A DNA stretch of 64,000 nucleotides from Candidatus Marithrix sp. GTDB lineage: Bacteria; Pseudomonadota; Gammaproteobacteria; Beggiatoales; Beggiatoaceae. Made by a program: the position numbers and the translations under genes. Under the pieces are notes generated by a model that was not told the DNA's origin, ran no database searches, and saw nothing but the letters and a program-made list of their open reading frames with translations. The stretch spans positions 1 through 64,000 of the forward strand of contig JADGDS010000002.1 in assembly GCA_016744775.1 (NCBI GenBank). Reading direction: 5' to 3'. This document shows, one piece after another, positions 17,701 through 29,920 of this stretch. How positions within the stretch are numbered: the first letter of the stretch is position 1; each line of letters starts with the position of its first letter.

Positions 17701-17776
17701 AGGACAGTAGCTTAATTGGCAAAGCAGGCGCCTCCAAAGCGTCCGAGTGGGGGTTCAAGTCCCTCCTGTCCTGCCA
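17701..17776 (+). tRNA. tRNA-Trp (CCA)
   Basis: Acceptor AGGACAG pairs CTGTCCT; anticodon loop CTCCAAA gives CCA; T arm GGGGGTTCAAGTCCCTC; discriminator G; encoded CCA at 17774-17776. It lies immediately before secE, as in enteric bacteria. Confidence 0.95.
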
Positions 17777-17811
17777 TTTATTCTCTCAAACACTCATATC
17801 ACACTCACATA

Positions 17812-18183
17812 ATGAGTACCAAAACAACATCAAATACTTCTGATAGATTAAAATGGTTATCAGTGGTGTTATTACTATCTGTTGGCATAGTAAGTTTTTA
17901 TACCCTAACTGAATATTCATTACTCTTACGTGTAGTAAGTTTATTAGCTATAGTGGCAATTGTTGCTGTCATTGCTTTTAGCACTACTAAAGGTAAAAAT
18001 ACTAAAAGTTTTTTACGCGAAACTAATATTGAAGTTCGGAAAGTAGTTTGGCCTACTAGACAAGAAACCATACAAATGACAGGCATCGTAATAATAATGG
18101 TAATTATATTATCGTTATTTATTTGGGCGGTTGATAGCCTTTTATGGTGGATTGTACAAAGTTTGACTGGCCAAGGAGGGTAA
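17812..18183 (+). CDS. secE: Preprotein translocase subunit SecE
   Basis: A 123-residue SecE from the ATG at 17812; a longer reading from 17716 would lie inside tRNA-Trp. There are three hydrophobic segments, as in the three-helix proteobacterial SecE. The conserved FLRETNIEVRKVVWPTRQE amphipathic segment precedes the last helix. It is part of the SecYEG channel. nusG follows after 6 nt. Confidence 0.93.
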   Translation: MSTKTTSNTSDRLKWLSVVLLLSVGIVSFYTLTEYSLLLRVVSLLAIVAIVAVIAFSTTKGKNTKSFLRETNIEVRKVVWPTRQETIQMTGIVIIMVIILSLFIWAVDSLLWWIVQSLTGQGG

Positions 18184-18189
18184 ACAATT

Positions 18190-18780
18190 ATGGCTTTGCG
18201 CTGGTATGTTGTGCAAGCCTACTCGGGATATGAAAAAACAGTTCAACGTTCTTTAGATGAACGTATTGCACGTACTAGAAGTGAAATACAAAAATGCTTT
18301 GGGGAGATATTAGTACCCACTGAAGAAGTGATTGAAATGCGTGCGGGACAACGGCGTAAAAGTGATCGCAAACTGTTTCCGGGTTATGTTCTTATCCAAA
18401 TGGATATGGATGAAGTTGATTTAGAACAACAAGATAATAATGGAAATCCTCTTTCTTTAAGAGATGAGATTTGGCATTTAGTAAAAGATGTTCCTAAAGT
18501 TCTAGGTTTTATTGGTGGTAGTCAAGAGCGTCCGGCTCCTATTTCTGATCAAGAAGCTGAGGTCATTTTACAGCGAGTTCAAGAAGGTGCAGAAAAACCC
18601 CGTCCAAAAGTATTGTTTGAAGTTGGTGAAATTGTACGTGTAATAGATGGACCGTTTACTGATTTTAATGGTGAGGTTGAGGATATCAACTATGAAAAAA
18701 ATCGTTTACGGGTTGCAGTATCAATTTTTGGGCGTTCGACTCCAGTTGAGCTAGAATTTGGACAAGTTGAAAAAGAATAA
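18190..18780 (+). CDS. nusG: Transcription termination/antitermination factor NusG
   Basis: A 196-residue protein with the N-terminal NGN domain ([20 protein letters not shown]) and the C-terminal KOW motif ([20 protein letters not shown]). It modulates RNA polymerase elongation and couples it to Rho and the ribosome. It is slightly longer than E. coli NusG because of an acidic stretch ([13 protein letters not shown]) near residue 80. Usual secE-nusG-rplK order. Confidence 0.96.
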   Translation: MALRWYVVQAYSGYEKTVQRSLDERIARTRSEIQKCFGEILVPTEEVIEMRAGQRRKSDRKLFPGYVLIQMDMDEVDLEQQDNNGNPLSLRDEIWHLVKDVPKVLGFIGGSQERPAPISDQEAEVILQRVQEGAEKPRPKVLFEVGEIVRVIDGPFTDFNGEVEDINYEKNRLRVAVSIFGRSTPVELEFGQVEKE

Positions 18781-18826
18781 TCATGGGGAGCTTGCATAAA
18801 GCGTTTGCACCCAATAAGGATAAACA

Positions 18827-19261
18827 ATGGCAAAAAAAGTTCAAGCCTACATTAAATTACAGGTTAAAGCAGGGCAAGCTAATCCCAGTCCGCCAGTTGG
18901 ACCCGCATTAGGTCAACATGGACTTAATATCATGGAGTTTTGTAAAGCATTTAATGCCAAAACTCAGAAACTTGAAGCTGGGATGCCAACTCCAGTCATT
19001 ATAACAGCTTATTCTGATAGAAGTTTTACTTTTGTCATAAAAACGCCACCTGCGTCAATTTTATTGAAAAAAGCAGCAGGAATAGCTAAGGGTAGTAAAA
19101 CACCACATACTGATAAAGTTGCGAAGGTTAATCGCGCACAATTGGAAGAAATTGCAACAACTAAAATGCCTGATCTAACAGCATCTGATATGGATGCAGC
19201 AGTGCGTACCATCGCAGGTAGTGCGCGTAGTATGGGTATTGATGTGGAGGGCGTTGTTTAA
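18827..19261 (+). CDS. rplK: 50S ribosomal protein L11
   Basis: A 144-residue L11: N-terminal [21 protein letters not shown], then the RNA-binding C-terminal domain with [22 protein letters not shown] sequence (here [18 protein letters not shown]). It forms the GTPase-associated centre with 23S rRNA. It is immediately followed by rplA with no gap. Confidence 0.97.
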   Translation: MAKKVQAYIKLQVKAGQANPSPPVGPALGQHGLNIMEFCKAFNAKTQKLEAGMPTPVIITAYSDRSFTFVIKTPPASILLKKAAGIAKGSKTPHTDKVAKVNRAQLEEIATTKMPDLTASDMDAAVRTIAGSARSMGIDVEGVV

Positions 19262-19951
19262 ATGGCTAAGTTATCAAAAAGAATACGAGCTATCAAAGAA
19301 AAAATACAGCCCGGTAAGATTTATGCAATCAATGAAGCAGTTGATTTATTAAAATCTTTGCCAGCAGTAAAATTTACTGAGTCATTAGATGTAAGTATCA
19401 ACTTAGGTGTTGATCCTCGTAAATCTGATCAAGTGGTCAGAGGTTCTACTGTGTTGCCACATGGTACTGGTAAAGATATACGGGTTGCTGTGTTTACTCA
19501 AGGAGCCAATGTTGCGGCGGCTGAGGAAGCTGGTGCTGATATTGTTGGATTTGAGGATTTAGCTGAACAGGTTAAAAAAGGTGTTTTAGATTTTGATGTG
19601 GTAATTGCGTCACCAGATGCAATGCGCATTGTCGGTACTTTAGGTAAAATTCTTGGACCACGAGGATTAATGCCTAATCCTAAAGTAGGTACTGTTACTG
19701 CTGATGTAGCAGGGGCAGTTAAAAATGCCAAAGCTGGACAAGTACGTTATAGAACTGATAAAGGTGGAATTATTCATTGTAGTTTAGGCAAAATTAATTT
19801 TGCTAATAATGCAATTGAAGAAAATTTACAGGCTTTAATAGTGGATTTAACAAAAGCAAAACCTAGTACTGCGAAAGGTGTCTATATTAAAAAAGTCACT
19901 ATTTCTACGACTATGGGACCGGGTATTGCTATAGATAGTTCTAGTATTTAA
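19262..19951 (+). CDS. rplA: 50S ribosomal protein L1
   Basis: A 229-residue L1 with the conserved [15 protein letters not shown] segment. It binds the L1 stalk of 23S rRNA and in many bacteria represses the rplKA mRNA. Its ATG directly abuts the rplK stop, so the two are translationally coupled. Confidence 0.97.
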   Translation: MAKLSKRIRAIKEKIQPGKIYAINEAVDLLKSLPAVKFTESLDVSINLGVDPRKSDQVVRGSTVLPHGTGKDIRVAVFTQGANVAAAEEAGADIVGFEDLAEQVKKGVLDFDVVIASPDAMRIVGTLGKILGPRGLMPNPKVGTVTADVAGAVKNAKAGQVRYRTDKGGIIHCSLGKINFANNAIEENLQALIVDLTKAKPSTAKGVYIKKVTISTTMGPGIAIDSSSI

Positions 19952-19974
19952 TTAGAACTAAAATGACTTTGAGC

Positions 19975-20036
19975 TACTGGAATAATACTCCAGCAGCCGT
20001 CAAAGACCGTAGGTTCATATAAATCCTACGCAGATG
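19975..20036 (+). promoter_or_regulatory. L10 leader (rplJL autoregulatory RNA)
   Basis: The 134-nt rplA-rplJ gap contains the L10 leader signature: a hairpin closed by CTGG and CCAG, then CCGTCAAAGACCGTAGG, loop, CCTACGCAGATGG. CGTAGG at 20008-20013 pairs with CCTACG at 20025-20030. In E. coli the equivalent RNA binds the L10-(L12)4 complex to repress translation of rplJL. Confidence 0.85.
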
Positions 20037-20085
20037 GCAAAACTATCAAGTTTTGCAAACTTATCACTAATCTAGGAGAGCATTA

Positions 20086-20607
20086 ATGCCGCTCAAGCTT
20101 GAAGATAAGCAAGCTATTGTTGCTGATATTGCTAATATTGCTAGTACAGCACATTCTGCTATAGCCGCTGAATATCGCGGAATAACAGTAGCAGAAATGA
20201 CAGAGCTTCGTCAAAAAGCACGAGATGGTGGTGTCTATTTGCGGGTGGTGAGAAATACCTTAGCACGACGTGCATTCTTAAATACTGATCTGGAATGTTT
20301 ACGGGACAGCTTAGTTGGTCCAATAGTGTTAGCTTTCTCGAAAGAAGAACCCAGTGCTGCTGCACGAGTAATAAAAGATTTTGCAAAAGAAAATAAAAAT
20401 TTAGTTGTAAAAGCGATTGCACTCACTGGTAAACTATTAGATGCTAAGGATCTTGAAAAAGTTGCTAAGTTACCAACTTATCCTGAAGCAGTTAGTATGT
20501 TAATGTCTGTAATGCAAGCACCAATTACTCAATTAGTACGCACCATCAAAGAACCACACGCTAAACTAGTACGCACAATCGCTGCTGTACGCGATAGTAA
20601 ATCATAA
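20086..20607 (+). CDS. rplJ: 50S ribosomal protein L10
   Basis: A 173-residue L10 ([17 protein letters not shown] and [10 protein letters not shown] in the rRNA-binding domain; C-terminal helix for L7/L12 dimers). It is preceded by AGGAG and by an L10 leader, implying autogenous control together with rplL, which follows 14 nt later. Confidence 0.97.
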   Translation: MPLKLEDKQAIVADIANIASTAHSAIAAEYRGITVAEMTELRQKARDGGVYLRVVRNTLARRAFLNTDLECLRDSLVGPIVLAFSKEEPSAAARVIKDFAKENKNLVVKAIALTGKLLDAKDLEKVAKLPTYPEAVSMLMSVMQAPITQLVRTIKEPHAKLVRTIAAVRDSKS

Positions 20608-20621
20608 AGGAATTTAATATT

Positions 20622-21002
20622 ATGGCAGTAGCCAAAGAAGATATTTTAGAAGCCATTGCAAACATGAGTGTAATGGAAGTAGTGGAATTAATCACTGCAA
20701 TGGAAGATAAGTTTGGTGTATCCGCTGCCGCTGCGGTAGCTGCTGCACCTGCCGCAGCTGCTGGTGATGGAGCCGCAGCCGCTGAAGAACAAACTGAATT
20801 CACAATCAGCTTAACCAGCTTTGGTGCCAAGAAAGTAGGTGTCATTAAGGCAGTTCGTGCAATTACAGGTTTGGGCTTAAAAGAAGCTAAGGAATTAGTT
20901 GAAGGAGTTCCTTCAGTAATTAAGGAAGCAATTCCTAAAGATGAAGCTGAAAAAATCAAGACTGATATTGAGGCTGCTGGCGGTAGTGTAGAAATTAAAT
21001 AA
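20622..21002 (+). CDS. rplL: 50S ribosomal protein L7/L12
   Basis: A 126-residue L7/L12 with an N-terminal dimerisation domain, an Ala-rich hinge (about residues 33-50) and the C-terminal factor-binding domain ([20 protein letters not shown]). It recruits translational GTPases. A strong hairpin follows at once. Confidence 0.97.
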   Translation: MAVAKEDILEAIANMSVMEVVELITAMEDKFGVSAAAAVAAAPAAAAGDGAAAAEEQTEFTISLTSFGAKKVGVIKAVRAITGLGLKEAKELVEGVPSVIKEAIPKDEAEKIKTDIEAAGGSVEIK

Positions 21003-21007
21003 TTTTA

Positions 21008-21040
21008 TTAGGAATAGTGAATTTTATTCACTATTCCTAA
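21008..21040 (+). terminator. Attenuator or processing hairpin between rplL and rpoB
   Basis: Perfect 14-bp stem: TTAGGAATAGTGAA at 21008-21021 and TTCACTATTCCTAA at 21027-21040, loop TTTTA. It sits in the 196-nt rplL-rpoB gap, where E. coli has a partial terminator and an RNase III site that set the ribosomal protein to RNA polymerase ratio. Confidence 0.75.
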
Positions 21041-21198
21041 TTTAATAATAGTACGAAGTAATTAAAAACAAGTCTACACATTTTATATTATATACAACTT
21101 GAATTGATTTTCCTATTAGTTTTTTACTTTAGAGTAAATAATCTAACATATATACGCAACTGCTTAGCTGCGTACCCATCTTCTAAATAGTTCCAGAT

Positions 21199-24100
21199 AT
21201 GACCTATTCTTTCACTGAGAAAAAACGCCTCCGCAATAATTTTGGAAAAAGTACTAGCATTTTAGATGTGCCTTATTTGCTGGCTATCCAAGTAGATTCT
21301 TATAAAAATTTTTTACAAATTGACAATAAAGCTGATAAACGTTTAGATATTGGTTTACATGCTGCTTTCAAATCAGTTTTTCCAATTGTAAGTTATGCTG
21401 GCAATATTGCAATTGAGTATGTTAGTTATCGTTTAGAAAATTTAAAATTTGATGTCAATGAATGTCAACAGCGGGGTATGAATTATGCTGCTTCATTGAG
21501 GGTTAAAATACGTCTTGTTATATATGATAAAGATAGTAAAAATAAGTCTGTTAAAGATATAAAAGAACAAGAGATTTATATGGGTGAAATCCCATTAATA
21601 ACGAAAAATGGAACATTTGTTGTTAATGGTACAGAAAGGGTAATTGTCTCGCAATTACATAGATCTCCCGGGGTATTTTTTGATCATGATAAAGGTAAAA
21701 CCCATAGTTCTGGGAAAAACTTATTTACAGCTAGAATCATACCTTATCGCGGTTCATGGTTAGATTTAGAGTTTGATCATAAAGATAAGCTTTTTGTTAG
21801 GATCGATAGGAAACGTAAGTTACCAGCTACAATTTTATTACGTGCTTTGGGTCTTTCTAATGAAGAGATGTTGGCTTTGTTTTTTGATACTCATAAAATT
21901 AAACGCATCGGTTCTGAATTTTATTGGGTGTTAAATTTTGAGCATTTACGTGGGGAAGTAGCTAATTTTGATATTAAAGGACCTGATGGTGAGGTCATTA
22001 TTGAGTCAGGAAGACGTGTAAATGCTAGACATTTAAAGAAATTAGAGGCTGCTGGTATAGTTAGTGTGCCAATTCCTTATGAGTATGATGATGGTAATTT
22101 AAGTTCTTTCTTGTTAGGAAAGATATTGGCTCATGAGGTAATTGATCCCGTAACTGGTGAAAAACTTGCTCAGGCTAATGAGGAGTTGACTGAAGAAAAT
22201 TTAAAGAATTTGATGTCAAGTCAAATTGATGGTTTTGATATTTTATATATTAATGAGTCTGATAGGGGTCCATATATTTCAGACACTTTGGTTATTGATT
22301 CTAGTACTACTCAATTAGAGGCTTATGTGGAGATTTATCGGATGATGCGTCCGGGTGAGCCTCCAACTCCTGAAGCAGCTGAGACTTTATTTAATAATTT
22401 ATTTTTTTCTGAAGACCGTTATGATTTATCGGCGGTAGGTAGAATGAAGTTTAATCGAAGGGTTGGTCGGGATAAGCTTACCGGTGAGGGTGTTCTTTCA
22501 AATGAGGATATTCTTGATGTAATGCGTACTTTGATTGATATTCGTAATGGTAAGGGTGTCATAGATGATATTGATCATTTAGGTAATCGTAGGGTTCGTA
22601 GTGTTGGTGAGATGATCGAAAACCAGTTTCGTATTGGTTTGGTTCGTGTAGAGCGTGCGGTTAAGGAGCGTTTAAGTTTGCCTGAAGCTGAGTCTATGAT
22701 GCCGCAAGAGTTAATTAATGCGAAGCCGGTTTCAGCTGCAATTAGGGAGTTTTTTGGTTCTAGTCAGTTGTCACAGTTTATGGATCAAAATAATCCTTTA
22801 TCTGAAATTACTCATAAGCGTCGTATTTCTGCTTTGGGTCCGGGTGGTTTAACGCGGGAACGTGCTGGGTTTGAGGTGCGTGATGTGCATCCTACTCATT
22901 ATGGTAGATTGTGTCCAATTGAGACTCCTGAAGGTCCTAATATTGGTTTAATTAATTCTTTGGCTGTTTATGCTAAAACTAATGATTATGGTTTTTTAGA
23001 GACTCCTTATAGACGAGTAGAAAATGGAAAAGTTACTGATAAGATTGAGTATGTTTCTGCTATAGAGGAGGGTAATTATGTTATCGGACAGGCTGATACT
23101 GCTGTAGATAATGAGGGTTATTTGACAGATGATTTAGTCACTGTGAGACATGAAAATGAATTTACTTTGTTGCCTAAAGAGAAAGTTCAATATATGGATG
23201 TCTCGCCGAAGCAAATTGTTTCTGTTGCTGCTTCAATGATTCCGTTTTTGGAGCATGATGATGCTAATCGTGCTTTAATGGGTTCTAATATGCAACGACA
23301 AGCGGTACCAACTTTATGTGCTGAAAAGCCTTTGGTTGGAACTGGTATGGAGAGAACTGTTGCTGTAGATTCTGGTGTAACTTTGGTAGCAGAGCATGAT
23401 GGCGTGGTTGATGATGTTGATGCTGGTCGTATTGTGGTGCGTATTGATAATGATAAGAATGATAAGAGTGATAAATATGTAGATATTTATAATCTTACAA
23501 AGTATGTCAGGTCAAATCAAAATACTTGTATAAATCAAAAGCCTTTGGTTAAACCGGGGGATGTAATTAAGGCTGGTGATGTATTAGCTGATGGTCCTTC
23601 AACTGATTTAGGGGAGTTGGCATTGGGGCAAAATATGTTGGTTGCCTTTATGCCTTGGAATGGTTATAACTTTGAGGATTCTATTTTAATTTCGGAGCGG
23701 GTGGTTAAGGAGGATCGCTTTACATCGATTCATATTATTGAGCATAGTTGTATGGCTCGTGATACGAAGTTGGGTTCTGAGGAAATTACTGCTGATATAC
23801 CAAATGTTAGTGAGTCTGCACTTAGGTATCTTGATGAGTCTGGTATTGTTTCTATTGGGGCGCAGGTTAAAGCTGGTGATATTTTGGTGGGTAAGGTTAC
23901 GCCAAAGGGTGAGACTCAATTAACTCCAGAGGAAAAGTTGTTAAGAGCTATTTTTGGTGAAAAGGCTTCTGATGTTAAGGATACTTCTTTAAGGGTGCCT
24001 AGTGGTACACAGGCTACTGTTATTGATGTGCAGGTTTTTACTAGGGATGGTTTGGAAAAGGATGATCGCGCTCGACAAATTGAGCAGTCGCATTTAGTTA

Positions 24101-25338
24101 AAATTAAAAAGGATTTGCAGGATGAGTTTCGTATCATTGAGGATGCTCTTTATAAAAGATTAGAGGCTTTGTTAATTGGTCAAATTGCACAGAGTGGTCC
24201 AAATGGTTTGATGAATGGGTCTCAGATCGATTCTGAATATTTAAGTAGTATTAAGCGTCCATATTGGTTTGAGATCAGTTTACAGGATCCTGAAGTATCA
24301 GTTCAGTTGGAGTATTATGCAGAGGAGTTAAAGAAGCAGCGTGAAATTTCTGATGCTATGTATGAAGATAAGCGTCAAAAGTTGGTAGCTGGTGATGAGT
24401 TGCCTCCGGGTGTTTTAAAAATGGTTAAGGTCCATTTGGCAATTAAGCGACGGATTCAGCCGGGTGATAAGATGGCTGGTAGGCATGGTAATAAGGGTGT
24501 TGTGTCGATTATTGTTCCTGTGGAGGATATGCCGTATCGTGCGGATGGCAGACCTGTAGATATTGTGTTAAATCCTTTGGGTGTGCCTTCTCGAATGAAT
24601 ATTGGGCAGGTTTTAGAGATTCATTTGGGTTGGGCTGCTAAACATTTAGGTGAAAAAATTGCTCATTTATTGGATGAGGAAAAGAGAAGGTTAAAAGTAG
24701 CTGATGCGGCTGATGTTGAGTCTAATTTTATGGGAAATATGCGAGAATTTTTACATAAAATTTATAATGCTAGTGGTAAAAAGGAACAGTTAGATGCTTT
24801 AAGCGATGCGGAAATCATGGAGTTAGCGTCTAATTTACGTAAGGGTGTGCCTATGGCAACTCCTGTGTTTGATGGTGCGAGTGAGGCAGAAATTAAACAA
24901 ATGTTGGTGTTGGCTGATTTACCAACTAGTGGTCAGACTACTTTATATGATGGACGAACTGGAGAGGCTTTTCAACGTTCTGTGACAGTGGGTTATATGT
25001 ATATGTTGAAGTTGAATCATTTGGTGGATGATAAGATGCACGCTCGTTCTACTGGACCTTATAGTTTGGTTACACAGCAACCTTTGGGTGGTAAGGCTCA
25101 ATTTGGTGGACAACGTTTTGGTGAGATGGAGGTTTGGGCTTTAGAGGCTTATGGTGCTTCATATACGTTGCAGGAGATGTTGACTGTGAAGTCAGATGAT
25201 GTGGCTGGTAGAACTCAAATGTATAAGAATATCGTGGATGGTGATCATCGTATTGAAGCTGGTATGCCAGAGTCATTTAATGTCTTAGTCAAGGAAATTC
25301 GTTCTTTGGGAATTGATATTGAGTTAGAACAATTTTAA
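21199..25338 (+). CDS. rpoB: RNA polymerase subunit beta
   Basis: A 1379-residue RpoB, normal length for Gammaproteobacteria, with no intein. The rifampicin region ([22 protein letters not shown]) and the C-terminal clamp ([24 protein letters not shown]) are intact. From about 22.2 kb the codons turn strongly to T- and G-ending forms. rpoC begins 2 nt after the stop. Confidence 0.98.
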   Translation: MTYSFTEKKRLRNNFGKSTSILDVPYLLAIQVDSYKNFLQIDNKADKRLDIGLHAAFKSVFPIVSYAGNIAIEYVSYRLENLKFDVNECQQRGMNYAASLRVKIRLVIYDKDSKNKSVKDIKEQEIYMGEIPLITKNGTFVVNGTERVIVSQLHRSPGVFFDHDKGKTHSSGKNLFTARIIPYRGSWLDLEFDHKDKLFVRIDRKRKLPATILLRALGLSNEEMLALFFDTHKIKRIGSEFYWVLNFEHLRGEVANFDIKGPDGEVIIESGRRVNARHLKKLEAAGIVSVPIPYEYDDGNLSSFLLGKILAHEVIDPVTGEKLAQANEELTEENLKNLMSSQIDGFDILYINESDRGPYISDTLVIDSSTTQLEAYVEIYRMMRPGEPPTPEAAETLFNNLFFSEDRYDLSAVGRMKFNRRVGRDKLTGEGVLSNEDILDVMRTLIDIRNGKGVIDDIDHLGNRRVRSVGEMIENQFRIGLVRVERAVKERLSLPEAESMMPQELINAKPVSAAIREFFGSSQLSQFMDQNNPLSEITHKRRISALGPGGLTRERAGFEVRDVHPTHYGRLCPIETPEGPNIGLINSLAVYAKTNDYGFLETPYRRVENGKVTDKIEYVSAIEEGNYVIGQADTAVDNEGYLTDDLVTVRHENEFTLLPKEKVQYMDVSPKQIVSVAASMIPFLEHDDANRALMGSNMQRQAVPTLCAEKPLVGTGMERTVAVDSGVTLVAEHDGVVDDVDAGRIVVRIDNDKNDKSDKYVDIYNLTKYVRSNQNTCINQKPLVKPGDVIKAGDVLADGPSTDLGELALGQNMLVAFMPWNGYNFEDSILISERVVKEDRFTSIHIIEHSCMARDTKLGSEEITADIPNVSESALRYLDESGIVSIGAQVKAGDILVGKVTPKGETQLTPEEKLLRAIFGEKASDVKDTSLRVPSGTQATVIDVQVFTRDGLEKDDRARQIEQSHLVKIKKDLQDEFRIIEDALYKRLEALLIGQIAQSGPNGLMNGSQIDSEYLSSIKRPYWFEISLQDPEVSVQLEYYAEELKKQREISDAMYEDKRQKLVAGDELPPGVLKMVKVHLAIKRRIQPGDKMAGRHGNKGVVSIIVPVEDMPYRADGRPVDIVLNPLGVPSRMNIGQVLEIHLGWAAKHLGEKIAHLLDEEKRRLKVADAADVESNFMGNMREFLHKIYNASGKKEQLDALSDAEIMELASNLRKGVPMATPVFDGASEAEIKQMLVLADLPTSGQTTLYDGRTGEAFQRSVTVGYMYMLKLNHLVDDKMHARSTGPYSLVTQQPLGGKAQFGGQRFGEMEVWALEAYGASYTLQEMLTVKSDDVAGRTQMYKNIVDGDHRIEAGMPESFNVLVKEIRSLGIDIELEQF

Positions 25339-25340
25339 TT

Positions 25341-28300
25341 ATGCGCAATATAATCAAGTTATTAAATAATCAGGGTCATATAGAAGACTTCGACAGAATT
25401 TGTATTGGTTTGTCTTCTTCTGAAAAAATTCGTTCATGGTCTCATGGGGAGGTTAAAAAACCTGAGACTATTAATTATCGTACTTTTAAGCCTGAACGTG
25501 ATGGTCTTTTTTGCGCCAAGATATTTGGACCTGTAAAAGATTATGAGTGTTTGTGTGGTAAGTATAAGCGTCTTAAGCATCGCGGTGTTGTGTGTGAGAA
25601 ATGTGGGGTTGAAGTCACGCAGTCTAAGGTACGTCGTGAGCGTATGGGTCATATTGAACTTGCAAGTCCAGTGGCTCATATTTGGTTTTTAAAGTCTTTG
25701 CCTTCTCGAATGGGTTTGATGCTTGATATGACCTTACGGGATATTGAGCGTATTTTGTATTTTGAGGCTTATGTTGTTATTAATCCGGGTTTGACTCCTT
25801 TGGATTTGGGTCAATTGCTCAGTGAAGATGCTTATCTGGAGACTATCGAGGAGTTTGGCGATGAGTTTGAGGCTAAAATGGGTGCTGAGGCTATAGGTGA
25901 GTTGTTGGCTTCAATTGATTTAGCGTCTGAGGTTAATCGTCTTCGGGAGGAGATCAGTACTTCGCGTTCTGAGACTAAGATTAAGAAATATACTAAGCGT
26001 CTGAAGTTAATAGAGTCTTTTTTACATTCTGGTAATAGACCGGAATGGATGGTGTTAAAGGTATTGCCTGTCTTGCCGCCGGAGTTACGTCCTTTGGTGC
26101 CTTTAGATGGTGGACGTTTTGCAACTTCTGATTTGAATGATCTTTATAGGCGTGTTATTAATCGTAATAATAGGTTAAATCGTTTGTTGGAGTTGAATGC
26201 TCCTGATATTATTGTGCGCAATGAGAAGCGGATGTTGCAGGAGTCTGTAGATGCGTTATTGGATAATGGTCGTAGGGGACGGGCTATTACTGGTACTAAT
26301 AAGTTACCTTTAAAATCGTTGGCTGATATGATTAAGGGTAAGCAGGGGCGTTTTCGACAAAATTTGTTGGGTAAACGGGTAGATTATTCTGGACGTTCTG
26401 TAATTGTTGTGGGACCAACTTTAAGATTGCAGCAATGTGGTTTGCCTAAAAAAATGGCTTTAGAGTTGTTTAAGTCTTTTGTGTTTGGAAAATTACAATT
26501 TAAGGGGTTTGCAACTACTATTAAGGCGGCTAAAAAATTAGTTGAGCGGGAAGGCGGAGAGGTCTGGGATGTTCTTGAGGAGGTCATTCGTGAGCATCCA
26601 GTAATGTTGAATCGTGCCCCTACCTTACATAGGTTAGGCATACAGGCATTTGAGCCAATTTTAATTGAGGGTAAGGCAATCCAATTACATCCGTTGGTTT
26701 GTACGGCTTTTAATGCTGATTTTGATGGTGATCAAATGGCTGTGCATATACCTTTGTCTATAGAGGCGCAATTGGAAGCTCGTGCTTTAATGATGTCAAC
26801 TAATAATATTTTGTCTCCAGCTAATGGTGAGCCTATTATTGTGCCGTCTCAGGATGTTGTCTTAGGTTTGTATTTTATGACTAGAAGCAATATCAATGAT
26901 ATTGGTGAAGGAATGGTCTTTGGTAATGTTGATGAGGTACGGCGTGCTTATGAAAATAAGTTCGTTTCATTAAATTCTGCGATTACGGTTAGGTTAAAAG
27001 AGACTGTTATAACTAAGCCTGAAACACCTCAGAATCAGGATACTGTTACTGAAATTAATATTAAACGATTTGATACGACTGTCGGACGTGCTTTATTGTT
27101 TGATATTTTGCCTGATGGTTTGCCTTTTAAGTTGTTAAATAGGGATTTAAGTAAGAAGAATATTTCTAATTTAATTAATAGTGCTTATCGTCGTTTAGGT
27201 CTTAAAGATACTGTTATTTTTGCTGATAAATTGATGTACACTGGTTTTTCTTATGCAACTCGCGCTGGTATTTCTATTGGTGTTGAGGATATGAGGATTC
27301 CTGATAATAAACCTCAAATTATTAATGAGGCTGAAACTGAGGTTAAAGAGATTGAGGATCAATATGGTTCTGGTCTAATTACTCAGGGTGAACGATATAA
27401 TAAGGTGGTTGATATTTGGTCACATACCAATGATAAATTAGCTAAGGCTATGATGGATCAATTGGGTGTTGAAACTGTGACTAATAAACAGGGTGAGCAG
27501 GTACAGCAGGCTTCTTTTAATTCTATTTATATGATGGCTGATTCTGGTGCGCGTGGTTCTGCTGCTCAGATTCGTCAGTTGGCTGGTATGCGTGGTTTGA
27601 TGGCAAAGCCGGATGGTTCTATTATTGAGACGCCTATTACTGCTAATTTCCGTGAGGGTTTAAATGTATTGCAATACTTTATTTCTACTCATGGGGCTAG
27701 AAAGGGTTTGGCTGATACTGCTTTAAAGACTGCTAACTCTGGTTATCTAACGCGGCGTTTGGTTGATGTTGCTCAGGATTTGGTGATTAAGCAATATGAT
27801 TGTGAGACTACTAAAGGTTTAGAAATGCAGCCTTTGATTGAGGGTGGTGAGGTAGTTGCACCTTTGGGAGATCGGGTATTAGGACGTGTAGTCTCTGTTG
27901 ATGTTATGAAGCTTGATCAAGAGGAGCCGGTTATTAAGGCTGGTACTTTGATTGATGAGGATTGGGTTGATTATTTAGAAACTGAAGGTGTTGATAGGAT
28001 TATAGTTCGTTCTGCGATTACTTGTGAATCTCATTATGGTGTTTGTGCTAAATGTTATGGGCGTGATTTAGGTAGGGGGCATTTGGTGAATCGTGGTGAG
28101 GCTGTTGGTGTAATAGCAGCTCAGTCTATCGGTGAGCCGGGTACTCAGTTGACTATGCGGACTTTCCATATTGGTGGTGCTGCTTCTAGTGCAGCGGCAA
28201 TTAGTAATATTGAGGTTAAGTCTGTTGGTACTTTAAGATTTTATAATCTTAAATTGCTTCCGCAACATGATCAGCAGCAATTTATTGTGGTGTCACGTTC

Positions 28301-29540
28301 TGGTGAGGTAACTTTATTAGATGAGTTTGGCAGGGAACGTGAACGATATAAGGTGCCTTATGGTGCTTTGTTAGGCGTTCATGATGGGGATAAGGTTGAT
28401 GCTGGGCAAACTATTGCAAATTGGGATCCGCATACTATTCCTGTTATTACTGAGGTTGCTGGTCTTGTAAAATTTGTTGATGTTGTAGAAGGTGTTACGG
28501 TTAATAGGGATGTTGATGATATTACTGGTTTAAGTAATATTGTAGTAATTGATCCTAAATTAAGACCTTCTCATGCAAAAGATTTGCGTCCAATCGTGAA
28601 GTTGGTAGATGAAAATGATCAGAATTTAACTTTAGTTGGTACTGATATTCCTGCTAATTATTATTTGCCTCCTTCGGCTATTATTAATGTTGAGGATGGT
28701 GCTGCGGTGAAGGTGGGTGATATTATTGCTCGTTTGTCGCAGGAATCTTCTAAGACACGGGATATTACTGGTGGTTTGCCACGGGTTGCAGATTTATTTG
28801 AGGCACGTACTCCTAAAGAGCCGGCAATTTTGGCTGAGTGTTCTGGGGTTATTACTTTTGGTAAAGATACTAAGACTAAGCAGCGAATAGTTATTACTCC
28901 TCCTGATGATAGGGATCCTATAGAGATCCAAATTCCAAAATGGCGACATATTAATGTTTTTGAGGGTCAAAATGTTGAGAAGGGTGAGGAAATAGTTGAT
29001 GGTGCGCCAAATTCACATGATATTTTAAGAGTTAATGGTGTGGATGCTTTGGCAAATTATATAGTTAATGAGGTGCAGGATGTGTATCGCCTACAAGGGG
29101 TTAAAATTAATGATAAGCATATTGAGGTTATTGTGCGTCAGATGTTACGTAAAGTAATGATTATTGATCCGGGAGAGACAGGTTTGTTGCATAATGAGTT
29201 AATTGAACGTTCAAAATTGTTGGAAGAGAATGAGCGGGTAATTGCTGAGGATAAGATACCGGCTACTTATGAGCCTCAATTATTAGGTATTACTAAGGCT
29301 TCTTTGGCAACTGATTCATTTATATCAGCGGCTTCTTTCCAGGAAACTACGCGGGTATTAACTGAGGCTTCTGTCAGTGGGCGTTGTGATGATTTACGTG
29401 GTTTAAAGGAAAATGTGATCGTGGGTCGTTTAATACCTGCTGGTACTGGTATGGCATATCATGAGGATAGAAGGTTAAAAGAAAATCCTTCTTTTAAGGA
29501 GTTAAAACCTATGAGCCATGTATCTAAAGTAGTTGACTAA
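25341..29540 (+). CDS. rpoC: RNA polymerase subunit beta'
   Basis: A 1399-residue RpoC. The zinc ribbon [20 protein letters not shown] lies near residue 70, the catalytic NADFDGDQM near residue 460, and a second zinc site around [16 protein letters not shown]. No insertion or intein. The stop overlaps the next start (TAATG), so the downstream small membrane gene is coupled to rpoC. Confidence 0.98.
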   Translation: MRNIIKLLNNQGHIEDFDRICIGLSSSEKIRSWSHGEVKKPETINYRTFKPERDGLFCAKIFGPVKDYECLCGKYKRLKHRGVVCEKCGVEVTQSKVRRERMGHIELASPVAHIWFLKSLPSRMGLMLDMTLRDIERILYFEAYVVINPGLTPLDLGQLLSEDAYLETIEEFGDEFEAKMGAEAIGELLASIDLASEVNRLREEISTSRSETKIKKYTKRLKLIESFLHSGNRPEWMVLKVLPVLPPELRPLVPLDGGRFATSDLNDLYRRVINRNNRLNRLLELNAPDIIVRNEKRMLQESVDALLDNGRRGRAITGTNKLPLKSLADMIKGKQGRFRQNLLGKRVDYSGRSVIVVGPTLRLQQCGLPKKMALELFKSFVFGKLQFKGFATTIKAAKKLVEREGGEVWDVLEEVIREHPVMLNRAPTLHRLGIQAFEPILIEGKAIQLHPLVCTAFNADFDGDQMAVHIPLSIEAQLEARALMMSTNNILSPANGEPIIVPSQDVVLGLYFMTRSNINDIGEGMVFGNVDEVRRAYENKFVSLNSAITVRLKETVITKPETPQNQDTVTEINIKRFDTTVGRALLFDILPDGLPFKLLNRDLSKKNISNLINSAYRRLGLKDTVIFADKLMYTGFSYATRAGISIGVEDMRIPDNKPQIINEAETEVKEIEDQYGSGLITQGERYNKVVDIWSHTNDKLAKAMMDQLGVETVTNKQGEQVQQASFNSIYMMADSGARGSAAQIRQLAGMRGLMAKPDGSIIETPITANFREGLNVLQYFISTHGARKGLADTALKTANSGYLTRRLVDVAQDLVIKQYDCETTKGLEMQPLIEGGEVVAPLGDRVLGRVVSVDVMKLDQEEPVIKAGTLIDEDWVDYLETEGVDRIIVRSAITCESHYGVCAKCYGRDLGRGHLVNRGEAVGVIAAQSIGEPGTQLTMRTFHIGGAASSAAAISNIEVKSVGTLRFYNLKLLPQHDQQQFIVVSRSGEVTLLDEFGRERERYKVPYGALLGVHDGDKVDAGQTIANWDPHTIPVITEVAGLVKFVDVVEGVTVNRDVDDITGLSNIVVIDPKLRPSHAKDLRPIVKLVDENDQNLTLVGTDIPANYYLPPSAIINVEDGAAVKVGDIIARLSQESSKTRDITGGLPRVADLFEARTPKEPAILAECSGVITFGKDTKTKQRIVITPPDDRDPIEIQIPKWRHINVFEGQNVEKGEEIVDGAPNSHDILRVNGVDALANYIVNEVQDVYRLQGVKINDKHIEVIVRQMLRKVMIIDPGETGLLHNELIERSKLLEENERVIAEDKIPATYEPQLLGITKASLATDSFISAASFQETTRVLTEASVSGRCDDLRGLKENVIVGRLIPAGTGMAYHEDRRLKENPSFKELKPMSHVSKVVD

Positions 29541-29920
29541 TGAATTTAGAAAAAATTGCGTTCGGATTTTTTATCGTAATGGCTTTGACGCTAAATTTTG
29601 GCTTTTTCATAGGTGATATGGTTGATGTAAGGCATCATAATGTCTATGAGTTGGCAATGGCTATATTTGTGAATCTTTTTGCTACTATTTTAAAGTTTGG
29701 TGATCGTTCTCAGGTTGGGGCTTTGTTGTTGGCTACTAGTTTGGCGGCTGATTTACAGTTGATTGTTGCTGCAATCGTTTGGTATTCGGCAACCCATCTT
29801 GGGTCTAATAATCTAGCAGATTTGATGCCAAGTATAGTATCACTTGCTGGTGGTGCTATGTTAGCTAATGTCATTTCGGTGTTGTTAGTTGTTATTGATA
29901 CTGCTATGTTAAGACGTTAA
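29540..29920 (+). CDS. Small integral membrane protein next to a K+ channel
   Basis: A 126-residue protein with about four hydrophobic helices and little else; no catalytic motif. It starts in the rpoC stop (1-nt overlap) and its own stop overlaps the start of the TrkA-type channel gene by 1 nt. The gene-to-gene coupling suggests it works with the channel, perhaps as an accessory subunit. The family resembles proteobacterial membrane DUF proteins found beside such channels; no function is established from sequence. Confidence 0.7.
   Translation: MNLEKIAFGFFIVMALTLNFGFFIGDMVDVRHHNVYELAMAIFVNLFATILKFGDRSQVGALLLATSLAADLQLIVAAIVWYSATHLGSNNLADLMPSIVSLAGGAMLANVISVLLVVIDTAMLRR

Noticed and set aside
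17716..17811. N-terminal extension of SecE
   Set aside because: The extension lies inside tRNA-Trp and its leader; the ATG at 17812 gives the normal SecE start.
20561..20959. 132-codon minus-strand ORF opposite rplJ-rplL
   Set aside because: Shadow created by the alanine-rich rplL hinge and codon bias.
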